NCBI GenBank assembly: GCA_021158595.1
Contig: JAGGUF010000055.1
Location: 1-17,102 of the forward strand
Direction of reading: 5' to 3'
Source of the DNA: a bacterium
GTDB taxonomy: Bacteria; Patescibacteriota; Minisyncoccia; Minisyncoccales; GCA-002788555
Length of the DNA stretch: 17,102 nucleotides
Both the position numbers and the translations under genes were made by a program. The notes under the pieces are model-generated. The model was not told where the DNA came from and ran no database searches. It saw only the letters and a program-made list of their open reading frames with translations. Shown here one piece after another: positions 1 through 7,101 of this stretch (its first letter is position 1; the number at the start of each line of letters is the position of its first letter).

Positions 1-114
1 ATTGGTGATTCTGTTGTTATCTCTGAAATGAACAAATATGGTTGGGGAAGAGTAAATCGAAGAACTCTTAATAAAAACTCTTGGATTATCAGAGGATATA
101 TTTATCCAAGGTGA
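1..114 (+). CDS. C-terminal end of an unrecognised protein (partial)
   Basis: An open frame runs in from the left edge of the window and ends at a TGA at 112-114, giving 37 residues. The visible peptide is rich in Gly, Asn, Arg, Trp and Tyr and contains GWGRVNRRTL, followed by a hydrophobic end, WIIRGYIYPR. This looks like a genuine folded C-terminus rather than a chance frame, because the gap that follows is full of low-complexity repeats and this stretch is not. I do not recognise the family, and no catalytic motif is visible in this fragment. Confidence 0.5.
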   Translation: MGDSVVISEMNKYGWGRVNRRTLNKNSWIIRGYIYPR

Positions 115-174
115 TTAATTGAGTATTCGCCTCTCTCACCACCGAAGTAAGAATTTCCCTCCCCCACCTAAGGC

Positions 175-209
175 GTGAAGTAAGAAGTAGGAAGTAAGAA
201 GTAGGAAAT
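175..209. repeat. Five tandem heptamers (GTGAAGT-like)
   Basis: Five consecutive 7-bp units in perfect phase: GTGAAGT, AAGAAGT, AGGAAGT, AAGAAGT, AGGAAAT. They belong to the same family as the arrays at 13256, 14304 and 16657 and sit directly left of a palindrome cluster. No gene is visible between 115 and 435; that gap holds this array and the palindromes that follow. Confidence 0.75.
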
Positions 210-211
210 TC

Positions 212-373
212 CTATCCCCCACCTTAATCCTCCCCCTTCCCAAAGGGAAGGGGGAGGATTGGGGGAGGGAGCCCCCACCTATATCCTCACCTTTCTTTAG
301 AGGAGGATTGGGGGAAGGACTCCTACCTATTCCTCCTCTTCCTTAGGAAGGGGAGGAATAGGTAGGGGAGGGA
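212..373. repeat. Cluster of three GC-rich palindromic repeats
   Basis: Three adjacent imperfect palindromes. The first, at about 215-270, has CCTCCCCCTTCCC facing GGGAAGGGGGAGG. The second, at about 272-320, is degenerate. The third, at 321-373, has a long interrupted stem with CCTACCTATTCCTCC facing GGAGGAATAGGTAGG. They belong to the window-wide REP-like family. No U-tract follows either arm, so they are not simple intrinsic terminators, although folded RNA here could still pause transcription or protect ends. Confidence 0.8.
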
Positions 374-435
374 AATTCCCACTTGAAGAGAATCTGGTGA
401 AAGAGTTTGTTACCAAAGTGGTTGGTATACATCTT

Positions 436-1476
436 ATGTATGATGTTATCGTAATCGGGGCCGGTCCTATTGGTCTTTATTTGGCTACTAAGTTTAAAGA
501 AAGGGGATACTCTGTTTTGGTTTTAGAAAAAAAAGAAAGGATAGGAGAAAAGCCCTGCACCGGCTTGGTTTCTCCTCATATTTTTAGTTTTGTGCCCAAA
601 GAGGACTTTTATATTGAAAGGGAGTTTTCTCGGGCAATAATTTGGATTGAAGACAAACCCTTTCGTTTTTTTGGTAGGGCTGTTCTTCTAAATCGTCAAA
701 GATTTGATCAATATCTTTTTGAAAAAGCAAAGGCAAAGGGAGTAGAGATAGTATTAAAACAGTCGGCCTTAAAGGTAGAGGAAACAAAGGATTTTGTGAG
801 TGTAATAACAAAAGATAAAAAGATCTTCAAAGGGAAAATAGTGGCTGGTTGTGATGGGGCCCTTTCAACTGTAGGTCAACAACTTGGTTTTCCTTTTCAG
901 AAAAGACTCCTTCTTGGAGTTATCACATATCTGCCCAATAAAAAGTTACTCCAACAACAAGAGGCACCTGAACTCTTTTTCTCCAAAGAATTTCCTGGTT
1001 TTTTTGCCTGGCAGGTTCCTCGAAGCAATTGCATTGAATACGGTCTTGCCCTGGAAGTAAAATATAAACCAAAGGAGAGACTGATAAGATTTTTAAGAGA
1101 TAAATTTAAAATTACAAATCTTAAAGACTTTAGAATTTCTCTTATTCCTTTTTATCCTCTCAAAAAGACAATAAAAGAGCGTGTCTTTCTCTGTGGAGAT
1201 GCAGCCGGCCAGAATAAGCCCTATACCGGAGGAGGACTTGTTTATGGATTGACCTGTGCTCAGATTGCTTCTGATATTATTGATCCTGATGCTCCTGATT
1301 TTGAGATTTATGAAAAGAAATGGAGAAAGATCCTTCAAAGAGAGATCTTTTTTGAAGATCTTATTCGAAGGTGTTATCGTCTGCCAAACCTTATAAAAAG
1401 AATAGCACTTCGATTTTTATCCCAAAAAAAGAACTTAGATCAAGATAGACTCTTGAACTCAATTTTTTTCCAGTAA
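436..1476 (+). CDS. Geranylgeranyl reductase-family FAD-dependent oxidoreductase
   Basis: A predicted FAD-dependent oxidoreductase of 346 residues, related to geranylgeranyl reductases, which saturate double bonds of isoprenoid chains. The N-terminus is a Rossmann dinucleotide-binding motif, GAGPIG at residues 8-13, followed by an acidic residue at the end of the second strand (VLVLEKK). A Cys-containing KPCTGLVSP segment lies near residue 40, CDGALS near 140, and the FAD-pyrophosphate motif GDAAGQNKPYTGGG near 254. All three are typical of the family. I chose the ATG at 436 because MYDVIVIGAG is the normal family start. An upstream GTG at 397 would add 13 residues read from the edge of the repeat region. 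It is monocistronic as far as can be seen. The substrate cannot be read from sequence: a quinone side chain, an undecaprenyl-type lipid or a carotenoid precursor are all possible. Confidence 0.8.
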   Translation: MYDVIVIGAGPIGLYLATKFKERGYSVLVLEKKERIGEKPCTGLVSPHIFSFVPKEDFYIEREFSRAIIWIEDKPFRFFGRAVLLNRQRFDQYLFEKAKAKGVEIVLKQSALKVEETKDFVSVITKDKKIFKGKIVAGCDGALSTVGQQLGFPFQKRLLLGVITYLPNKKLLQQQEAPELFFSKEFPGFFAWQVPRSNCIEYGLALEVKYKPKERLIRFLRDKFKITNLKDFRISLIPFYPLKKTIKERVFLCGDAAGQNKPYTGGGLVYGLTCAQIASDIIDPDAPDFEIYEKKWRKILQREIFFEDLIRRCYRLPNLIKRIALRFLSQKKNLDQDRLLNSIFFQ

Positions 1477-1542
1477 AAATCCTTCCTTAATCTGCTAAAA
1501 CTTAAGGTTGATAGAAAAGAAGAAATAGAGCAGGGTAAAAAG

Positions 1543-1615
1543 TGTCCCCAGGAGGATTTGAACCTCCATTTCAGGCTCCGCAAGCCTGTGCTCTATCCAA
1601 TTGAGCTATGGGGAC
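1543..1615 (-). tRNA. tRNA-Arg (anticodon GCG)
   Basis: The minus strand folds into a complete cloverleaf of 73 nt. The 7-bp acceptor stem is GTCCCCA with TGGGGAC, and the D stem is GCTC/GAGC. The anticodon stem CAGGC/GCCTG encloses the loop TTGCGGA, the variable loop is 4 nt, and the T stem is GGAGG/CCTCC with loop TTCAAAT. The anticodon is GCG, which pairs with CGC and CGU (Arg). An A follows the GG pair in the D-loop, agreeing with the bacterial Arg identity base A20. The discriminator base is A, and CCA is not encoded. GCG in place of the usual bacterial ACG (inosine) anticodon is unusual. Confidence 0.93.
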
Positions 1616-1667
1616 ATTTTCTGTACTGTCTAACCACTTCGGTAACGAAATCTTGTTAGTTATACTT

Positions 1668-1730
1668 TCCCTCCCCCACCTTTTTCCTCCCCCTCCCAAA
1701 GGGAGGGGGAGGATTAAGGTGGGGGAGGGA
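1668..1730. repeat. GC-rich palindromic repeat, well-conserved copy
   Basis: A 63-bp palindrome. The outer arms TCCCTCCCCCACC and GGTGGGGGAGGGA are exact complements, and an inner stem, TCCTCCCCCTCCC with GGGAGGGGGAGGA, is separated only by AAA. It lies between the tRNA and the convergent end of the small membrane-protein gene. It is one of the cleanest copies of the window-wide element. Confidence 0.85.
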
Positions 1731-1764
1731 GAATATCATTGGCAATTATATCTTATCCTATTTT

Positions 1765-2244
1765 TTATAATCCTATTTTCCTGGCAATTGTATCTAACAA
1801 GGTTCTTTCTGCTTCTTTTTCTGGAAGGAATTTTGATAATATCTCTTTTGCTGTATTGAAATATTCTTTAGGTAAGGGGATAGTAACATATTGTAGGTAG
1901 GCTCTTTTGGTTTTAAGATATATCTCACAAGGCTCTTCAAAAATCCAGAAACTCTCAAGATTTTTATAGGGAAAGATTTCTCTTTCTACTCTTACTCCTT
2001 TATTTGAGATAGCAAAAAGAATGTTTTCCTTTCTTTTTCCCAAGGAGAATATCAAAAGAAAGATAATCAGGACGAGAACACTTCCCCAATAGTTTTTTTG
2101 CCAAAAAAAGAACAAAAAGCAAAGCCCTAAAAAGATAGTAACCCCGATCTGCCAATTTTTGTCTTTGTTTTTATTTTCTTCTCTCCATTGTAAAAGTATT
2201 TTTTCTTCTTCTCTAAGGGATTTTTTAAGATCAATAGAGCTCAT
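1765..2244 (-). CDS. Small two-helix membrane protein, function unknown
   Basis: 159 residues from an ATG at 2244. A charged N-terminus (about 30 residues, Lys/Glu rich) precedes two adjacent hydrophobic stretches, roughly residues 32-48 and 52-69, that would form a membrane hairpin. A soluble domain of about 85 residues follows. Its pattern (LFAISNKGVRVER, then YKNLESFWIFEEP) resembles the PH-like domains found in small bacterial membrane proteins such as the YcxB/YdbT types. That resemblance is an impression from pattern, not an identified family. An inverted repeat, TGAGGA-5-TCCTCA, at 2252-2268 lies just upstream of the start. On the minus strand its GAGG could act as a distant ribosome site held in a hairpin. 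A poor promoter-like pair (TTGACA at 2357-2362, TAAATT at 2334-2339) falls inside heptamer repeats and is not trusted. Confidence 0.7.
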   Translation of the reverse strand: MSSIDLKKSLREEEKILLQWREENKNKDKNWQIGVTIFLGLCFLFFFWQKNYWGSVLVLIIFLLIFSLGKRKENILFAISNKGVRVEREIFPYKNLESFWIFEEPCEIYLKTKRAYLQYVTIPLPKEYFNTAKEILSKFLPEKEAERTLLDTIARKIGL

Positions 2245-2299
2245 ATTTTCTTGAGGACTTTATCCTCACCTATCTCAAAACTTAAAATGTCTAAAATTT

Positions 2300-2446
2300 A
2301 AGCGCAAAGCGCAAAACTCAAAGTGCAAAGTGCAATTTAAGATCTCAAATCTCAAATGTCAAATCTCAAATCCAAATCTTAAATCTCAAATCTAATTTAT
2401 CTAAATCCTAAATTCCAAATTCTAAATTCTAAATTCCAAATCCCAC
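2300..2446. repeat. Long heptamer-repeat tract (AAATYYC-like)
   Basis: Nearly the whole stretch can be written as 7-bp units. It begins with AAGCGCA-like and AAGTGCA-like units, passes through ATCTCAA-like units, and ends in AAATTCC/AAATTCT units. One or two unit slips break the phase. It abuts the palindrome cluster at 2443. The 412-bp gap between the small membrane protein and the YkuK-family gene holds only this tract and those palindromes. Confidence 0.75.
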
Positions 2447-2592
2447 CCCCACCTATATCCTCCCCCTCCCAAAGGGGGGAGGATTGGGGGAGAATCTCCA
2501 CCTCTATCCTCCCCTTAGAAAAAGGAGAGGATTACCTCCCCTCAATTTCCTCCCCCTCCCTCTGGGAGGGGGAGGATTTAGGAGGGGGAGGG
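2443..2592. repeat. Cluster of GC-rich palindromic repeats
   Basis: Three neighbouring copies. One at about 2443-2491 has CCTCCCCCTCCC and AAAGGGGGGAGG. A degenerate one follows at about 2498-2534. A clean one at 2535-2592 has TCCTCCCCCTCCC/TCT/GGGAGGGGGAGGA flanked by CCTCCC and GGGAGG-type arms. It lies downstream of the minus-strand operon, where stable hairpins would be placed to influence the mRNA 3' end. Confidence 0.8.
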
Positions 2593-2656
2593 CTAATTCC
2601 AAATTCCAATTGAGATTTTATTTTGTAGTTCCTACTTTAGCGGAGGGAATTATTCT

Positions 2657-3148
2657 TTATCTTAGACAATGGTCTGCTATTGAGGTTGCTGCAAAGGATT
2701 CTGGTTTGATTTTCACCTTAAATCCATTTCCTCTTATCATTCCCACAATTTCTTTTATCATTTCCTTTGTCTCTCCATACTGTCCGATATCTGTATGAAT
2801 CTCCAGATCTTTGTAATTTTCTGGCTTGATTTTTGATAATTTTTTTTCAAGAGATTTTCTCAATTTTATCGCCATTTCAAGAGAAATCATTGTTTCTTCA
2901 TAGATTCTTGTTCTGAGGGTGTGTTTTTTCTCACTTCTTATTTTTTTCCAAAAATATCTTCCCCCTTTCCCTTTCCGATGAAGTACAATAGCGCAAACAA
3001 AATTGGGTTGTTCTTTCCCTTCTGAGTCGGTACCTACAATAAGCCTATAGGTCTCCTCTGGTTTTTTCAATATAAAATCAGCCAGATCATTTACCACCTG
3101 ATCAAAACTCATTTTACCATAGGTTGGACTGATAAAATAATCAGACAT
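2657..3148 (-). CDS. YkuK-family RNase H-fold protein (DUF458)
   Basis: 163 residues from the ATG at 3148. The opening SDYFISPTYGKMSFDQVV, the acidic GTDSEGK strand at residues 43-49, the central LEIHTDIGQYGET and the ending PESFAATSIADHC match the DUF458/YkuK family as I know it. That family is predicted to have a ribonuclease H-like fold with acidic metal-binding residues; its biochemical role is not established. A longer reading from 3220 would add 24 residues lying entirely inside the upstream gene, so the internal ATG is preferred. The start overlaps the stop of the ATPase gene by 8 bp (3141-3148), a sign of translational coupling and co-transcription. Confidence 0.8.
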   Translation of the reverse strand: MSDYFISPTYGKMSFDQVVNDLADFILKKPEETYRLIVGTDSEGKEQPNFVCAIVLHRKGKGGRYFWKKIRSEKKHTLRTRIYEETMISLEMAIKLRKSLEKKLSKIKPENYKDLEIHTDIGQYGETKEMIKEIVGMIRGNGFKVKIKPESFAATSIADHCLR

Positions 3149-4508
3149 ATCTTTTCTGATGAATTTTAGAGGTTTTTGGACTTGGAGATTTTGGAATTTT
3201 ATTTCTTCTTTCCTTCTCAATAATTTTTTCTGTTCCTATTAGTCCGCTCCAACGAGCGATCTTTTCTTCAACCTTTTCCCTTGGGGTTCCGTATCTTTCT
3301 CGAGAAACTCTGATGATTTTTTCTTTATAACTCTTTTTGGGTTTTTCAAACGGCGGAAGGGTTTTCGCCGAGAAGGGACGGGAGGATAATCCATCAATCA
3401 TTAGTCTTAAATATATATTATATTTTGGCAGATTTACAAGGTCTTGCATAGAAAATTCAGGATAGAATTCCTTTTCCAGAAATTGGGCATCTGCTGCCCC
3501 TACCCTAAAGCAGATTAGGGTGCCTACATTTCCAAAGACTGCATCTCGAACAGTCTCTTCCATCTGGGTAATGTACTGATGGGCTAAGATCAGAGAAAGA
3601 CGATACTTTCTGGCTTCAGATAAAATTGAAGCAAAGGCTTCGGTGGCAAAGTTCTGAAACTCATCTACATAGAGAAAGAAGTCTCTTCTTTTTTCTTCAG
3701 GAATATTTACCCTTGACATTGCTGCCAATTGCAATTTTGTAATCGCTAATGCTCCAAGAAGCCTTGAGGAATCTTCCCCAATCTTTCCTTTGGATAAATT
3801 TAAAATTAAAATCTTTCCTTCATCTATTGCAGAACGCATATTTATGGCAGATTTTACCTGACCCACAATATTTCGGATAATAGGCGCAGAAATAAATTGA
3901 CCTATCTTATTTTGAATAGGAGCCACTGCCTCCTCTCTAAATCTGTCTGGATATTGAGCAAACTCTTTAAGCCAAAAGGACTTAATAGTAGGATCAGTAA
4001 TCTTCTCCACAATTTTCTTTCTATATTCTTTATCCGCCAATATTCTGTTTATTCCCAAAAGGGTGGTTCCCGGTATTTCCAAAAGGGTCAAGATGGTATT
4101 GTGTAAAATATACTCCATTCTTGCTGACCAGACATCAGGCCAGATTTTTTTAAATACACTCATTAAACCGCCGGAGACCAGGTGTCTATGGGCAAAATCT
4201 ACTCTCTCCATTACATTAAAGGCAATGGGAAAAGATAAATCTTCAGGGTTAAAATAAATGACATCGTTGATTCTGTTCTTTGGTATAAAATCAAGTATTC
4301 TTTCGGCAAACTCGCCATGAGGATCTACAATTCCCACTCCTCTTCCAGCCTGGATGTCCTGAATAGCCATATTCTCCAACAAGACTGTTTTTCCCATACC
4401 AGTTTTTCCAATAATATACATATGGCGACGTCTATCGTCGAGTTTTATCCCAAACTTCCTTTCTTGGTTATGATAAATGGCTTTGGCGAAATAAACAATT
4501 TCGTTCAT
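3141..4508 (-). CDS. TraG/VirD4-like (HerA-FtsK superfamily) DNA-transfer ATPase
   Basis: 455 residues from the ATG at 4508. A basic RRRHMYIIGKTGMGKT segment contains the Walker A motif (GKTGMGKT, residues 34-41). DPHGEF follows near 62, the Walker B motif ends in VDEFQ at 281-285, and an LILAHQYITQM sensor-type motif comes about 25 residues later. This is the layout of type IV secretion coupling-protein/VirB4-related motors that pump DNA or protein across membranes. There is no transmembrane segment, so membrane attachment probably comes from the partner encoded just upstream (4673-5962). I rejected the 38-residue extension to 4622 because it is translated from the hairpin and heptamer repeats. 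No relaxase, VirB6, VirB8-10 or pilin gene is in view, so a conjugation role is not shown. Confidence 0.85.
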   Translation of the reverse strand: MNEIVYFAKAIYHNQERKFGIKLDDRRRHMYIIGKTGMGKTVLLENMAIQDIQAGRGVGIVDPHGEFAERILDFIPKNRINDVIYFNPEDLSFPIAFNVMERVDFAHRHLVSGGLMSVFKKIWPDVWSARMEYILHNTILTLLEIPGTTLLGINRILADKEYRKKIVEKITDPTIKSFWLKEFAQYPDRFREEAVAPIQNKIGQFISAPIIRNIVGQVKSAINMRSAIDEGKILILNLSKGKIGEDSSRLLGALAITKLQLAAMSRVNIPEEKRRDFFLYVDEFQNFATEAFASILSEARKYRLSLILAHQYITQMEETVRDAVFGNVGTLICFRVGAADAQFLEKEFYPEFSMQDLVNLPKYNIYLRLMIDGLSSRPFSAKTLPPFEKPKKSYKEKIIRVSRERYGTPREKVEEKIARWSGLIGTEKIIEKERRNKIPKSPSPKTSKIHQKRYV

Positions 4509-4542
4509 GATAATATTAAATCCGAAATCCGAATATCGACCA

Positions 4543-4573
4543 CAGCCCCACTTTTGTTCCAAAAGTGGGGCTG
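4543..4573 (-). other. Perfect 13-bp hairpin between operon genes
   Basis: CAGCCCCACTTTT (4543-4555) and AAAAGTGGGGCTG (4561-4573) are exact complements separated by 5 nt. In the direction of transcription (minus strand) it lies 35 nt before the ATPase start and is not followed by a U-tract, so it is unlikely to be a terminator. It could stabilise or mark processing of the operon mRNA. Its sequence is unlike the CCTCCCCC palindromes next to it. Confidence 0.6.
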
Positions 4574-4581
4574 GGTAAACA

Positions 4582-4609
4582 AAATCCCAAATTCTAAATT
4601 CCAAATCCC
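4582..4609. repeat. Four tandem heptamers (AAATYYC)
   Basis: Four exact-phase 7-bp units: AAATCCC, AAATTCT, AAATTCC, AAATCCC. They directly adjoin the palindrome at 4608. The same unit type fills 2391-2446. A short similar run (AATCCGA, AATCCGA, ATATCGA) lies at about 4519-4539 on the other side of the hairpin. Confidence 0.7.
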
Positions 4610-4668
4610 ACCCCCTCCTCAATCCTCCCCCTCCCTTTGGGAGGGGGAGGATGTAGGTGGGGGAGGGG
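4608..4668. repeat. GC-rich palindromic repeat inside the minus-strand operon
   Basis: A well-conserved copy, with ATCCTCCCCCTCCC/TTT/GGGAGGGGGAGGAT at its core and CCACCCCCTCC-like outer arms. It sits only 4 bp beyond the stop of the membrane partner gene and upstream of the ATPase gene. It therefore splits a gene pair that would otherwise be closely packed. Confidence 0.85.
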
Positions 4669-4672
4669 TTAT

Positions 4673-5962
4673 TTATGTTGGTAGGGTTGGTGGTGCCCCA
4701 CCCTTTTTTATTTCAATCCGAGGAGCAGCGGCAGAGGGAGCCACTCTTTTTCCAGGAAAGTGATACATTGTGGCTAATTCAGCAGTAGAGAAGATATAAG
4801 GACCTCGATGCCAGGGCCACATTCTTTTAACGTAATATCTGAAAAGTTTTCTTTTCTTGAGATAAAGCCGGCGTTGTTCAAAGAACCAAGGAGCAACCTT
4901 TGTTTTGGTGGCGTCAGGTTTAAGGCCATTAAGATTGACAGTAGAAAACTGAGAGAAATTTCCACATACTCCAGCCACTCCTTTTGCCTTGTTAAAAACT
5001 TCTCTTTTGGCGATATATAAGAATCGAATATTTCCCTCATAGACATATTTTCCTAAATTTTCTTCAATAGCCCGCAGGGCCTCAGCCTCGCCAGGACTTA
5101 ACTTCATAAGACCTATGTCTAATCCTTCTGGTAGTTCTTCCTTTTCCTTTTCTGGAATTGCTTTTCCCTCAATTAAGACTGTCCAGAGATCTGATGGGAT
5201 CTTGGAAAGAGCCAGAGGTTCAAGCAAACCTGGCTTTTTCTCTCCTTTTCTTTTCATAAGTTCGTCTATTAACCTCTTGCTTTCTTCTAAATAGGGATGT
5301 TCGTCATCGGTAACAGGAGCAGCCTTGATCTGAATCCAAACCTCCTCTCCTTCCTGGAGGGTTCCTAAAACCTCAAAAAGACCTGCTAATGGATCAATCT
5401 TCTTCGCCTCACGAGTGAGTTCTGTCTCCCAATATTCATAGGTTCGAATAGGATAGGCATCAGGTTTTGTAAGTTTAAAATCGCAGCCCCACAAGTCATA
5501 GTCCTCGTTGGGAATATCCTTTCCAAAGTCATTCACATAGTCATCTGCCTCTTCGATTTCTGCATCCGGATATTCTCCATAGATAGCACCTCTTACTCTT
5601 TCTTGGGTTTCAATTGGAGTTCTAATGTAAAAATGAATCTCCCCCTTTCTTCCTACAATCTCAAAGGTATAGTATCCCATCCATTTCCCATCAATCCAAT
5701 ATTCTCTGATATTAGCGGGTGGATCGTAAAGAGCCCAGAGGGCGTGAAAGACATTTTCCATTGCCTTTGGAGTTTTTTCCACCTCTTCAGGGAGTTTGAT
5801 TTCAAGCAAGACCCACTTTATAGGACTGTAAAACTTTACATCCCTTCTTCCAAAAAGCCAGAAGTACTTTGCGACAGGAAGGAGCAAAATTGTTAGCCAT
5901 ACCCACCAAAGAGAAAGAAGGAGGTTTAGAAAATGAGAGAGATAAAGAGAAAAATTATTCAT
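4673..5962 (-). CDS. Membrane-anchored partner of the TraG/VirD4-like ATPase
   Basis: 429 residues from the ATG at 5962. A long hydrophobic N-terminal segment, about residues 5-37 and rich in Leu and Trp, would anchor it in the membrane. A large soluble, acidic domain follows, including WALYDPP near 80 and a region rich in Glu, Asp and Tyr around 130-160. The end, ELATMYHFPGKR and then KKGGAPPTLP, looks like the linker that in related ATPases leads straight into the Walker A domain. I therefore read this protein and the downstream ATPase as the two halves of one motor. It probably belongs to the family annotated as DUF8128 in related genomes; that name is from memory. A TTG four codons upstream is possible but less likely. 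The gene begins 21 bp after the regulator's stop, supporting one operon. Confidence 0.7.
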   Translation of the reverse strand: MNNFSLYLSHFLNLLLSLWWVWLTILLLPVAKYFWLFGRRDVKFYSPIKWVLLEIKLPEEVEKTPKAMENVFHALWALYDPPANIREYWIDGKWMGYYTFEIVGRKGEIHFYIRTPIETQERVRGAIYGEYPDAEIEEADDYVNDFGKDIPNEDYDLWGCDFKLTKPDAYPIRTYEYWETELTREAKKIDPLAGLFEVLGTLQEGEEVWIQIKAAPVTDDEHPYLEESKRLIDELMKRKGEKKPGLLEPLALSKIPSDLWTVLIEGKAIPEKEKEELPEGLDIGLMKLSPGEAEALRAIEENLGKYVYEGNIRFLYIAKREVFNKAKGVAGVCGNFSQFSTVNLNGLKPDATKTKVAPWFFEQRRLYLKKRKLFRYYVKRMWPWHRGPYIFSTAELATMYHFPGKRVAPSAAAPRIEIKKGGAPPTLPT

Positions 5963-5983
5963 GACAACAACCAATAAGGTACC

Positions 5984-7033
5984 TTAGAGTGTGTATTTCC
6001 CATCTTTTGTTTTTTTAAAATATTGGAGATTTAAAACAATAGTGCTTTCCTTTACCATTCTTTGTTTTTTTACCTCTTTGATAATTTCCTCTCTTAACAG
6101 TGGTCCCTTTTCTTTTAAGAGTTCTTTGATGACATCTCTGACGGTTCCATCTTTATATCCCCATTCTCGAAGAGCATAGGTTCCTCTACCAACCAAGATA
6201 AAGTTTTGATTTTTTATTAGTTCATTATGTAAGGTGCCTGGTTCAACCGGTGTTTGAAGTTTTTCTTCAATAAGTTTAGCCAGTTCTCTAAAATGAAGAG
6301 GTCTTCCTTCTTTTTTTAAAACAAGATAAGCCCTATCTCGAGCCCCCTTAGGATTGACCTCCGGCCAATGAGAGAGTCCATATTCATTAAAAGGATTTCT
6401 CTCTATTTTCTTTGTGATTTCAATATAAGAGAGAAGATGGGATCCTTTCAGTTCTATATTCACCTTGAGGGTAGTAGATAAGAGATTTAGAGCCTCTCTT
6501 TTTCCTATTTCTAAAATCTCCTCTTCGGCAAGGAGTTGCCCTCTTTTTTCTATTAGTTCTGCCAAGAAATTGTTAATCTTCTCTGCTATTTCAAGAGACT
6601 CCTTTTTAGTCATCCAAAAGGCATAGAATAGATCTGATTCTGGTTGATAAGAGAATTGTTCCCCAATTTTTAATAGAAAAAGAAGATAAGGATGCAAAGA
6701 GATGTCAGACACAAGAGAAGACTTCAAAATATCCTCTCTTTTAAGTCCTCCTTGGTTATCAATAAAACGTTTAATTTCAAAGAGCGGTCTTTTGAGGTTT
6801 GAAAATTCTGAAGAATTCTGAAATATCTCCAATCCTCTCTTTTCAATTTGTCTCACTCTTTCTCTGGTTACTCCATAATCTTTTCCAATTTTTTCTAAGG
6901 TCTCTCCTTCTGTTTTGAAATTCTGAACATTTTTTCCAATACAAAACCGCCGAGACAATACATCTCTGGTTCTTGAGGGCATTTTCTCTAAAATTCCATC
7001 CACTGTTCTTTTGCACCTAATAACATCAAACAT
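5984..7033 (-). CDS. Sigma region-4 / HARE-HTH DNA-binding regulator
   Basis: 349 residues from the ATG at 7033. Residues about 18-70 form a sigma-70 region-4-like helix-turn-helix (RTRDVLSRRF, then ETLEKIGKDYGVTRERVRQI). Regions 1-3 are absent, so it is not a complete sigma factor. Near residues 228-293 is a HARE-HTH/RpoE-delta-like winged helix (DRAYLVLKKEGRPLHFREL to GRGTYALREWGY), and a third winged-helix-like segment forms the C-terminus. A longer frame from a TTG at 7093 exists, but that TTG is the first part of the -35 element of a consensus promoter, so translation must begin later. It is first in an operon with the ATPase pair and probably regulates it or accompanies RNA polymerase. 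Which of these it does is not readable from sequence. Confidence 0.75.
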   Translation of the reverse strand: MFDVIRCKRTVDGILEKMPSRTRDVLSRRFCIGKNVQNFKTEGETLEKIGKDYGVTRERVRQIEKRGLEIFQNSSEFSNLKRPLFEIKRFIDNQGGLKREDILKSSLVSDISLHPYLLFLLKIGEQFSYQPESDLFYAFWMTKKESLEIAEKINNFLAELIEKRGQLLAEEEILEIGKREALNLLSTTLKVNIELKGSHLLSYIEITKKIERNPFNEYGLSHWPEVNPKGARDRAYLVLKKEGRPLHFRELAKLIEEKLQTPVEPGTLHNELIKNQNFILVGRGTYALREWGYKDGTVRDVIKELLKEKGPLLREEIIKEVKKQRMVKESTIVLNLQYFKKTKDGKYTL

Positions 7034-7064
7034 ATTTTTGGTTTTTGAGCAATATTTTATTTTG

Positions 7065-7093
7065 ATTGTAGTCAAAAATTCTTCTCTTGTCAA
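7065..7093 (-). promoter_or_regulatory. Consensus sigma-70-type promoter of the minus-strand operon
   Basis: On the minus strand, TTGACA (7088-7093) is followed by exactly 17 nt and then TACAAT (7065-7070). That matches the -35 consensus fully and the -10 consensus in five of six positions. Transcription would begin near 7058, leaving a leader of about 25 nt before the ATG at 7033. The leader has no clear Shine-Dalgarno sequence. This element decides the start of the downstream gene. Confidence 0.8.
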
Positions 7094-7101
7094 ATAATAA
7101 A

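Noticed and set aside
175..209. CRISPR array
   Set aside because: Repeats are 7 bp and directly adjoining with no spacers, and no cas genes are present.
1668..1730. Intrinsic terminator
   Set aside because: The stem is strong but there is no U-tract on either side, and identical elements occur inside operons and between divergent genes.
1608..1859. Open frame on the plus strand crossing the tRNA end and a palindrome
   Set aside because: It starts inside the tRNA and translates the repeat as Pro/Gly/Arg low complexity, then overlaps the opposite-strand membrane gene. No family features.
2484..2798. Open frame with PLPLGGGGFRRG-like peptide
   Set aside because: A translation of the palindromic repeat that runs into the antisense of the YkuK-family gene.
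7034..7093. Longer start (TTG) for the sigma region-4/HARE-HTH protein
   Set aside because: The TTG is the first part of the TTGACA -35 box and the -10 box lies inside the supposed coding part.
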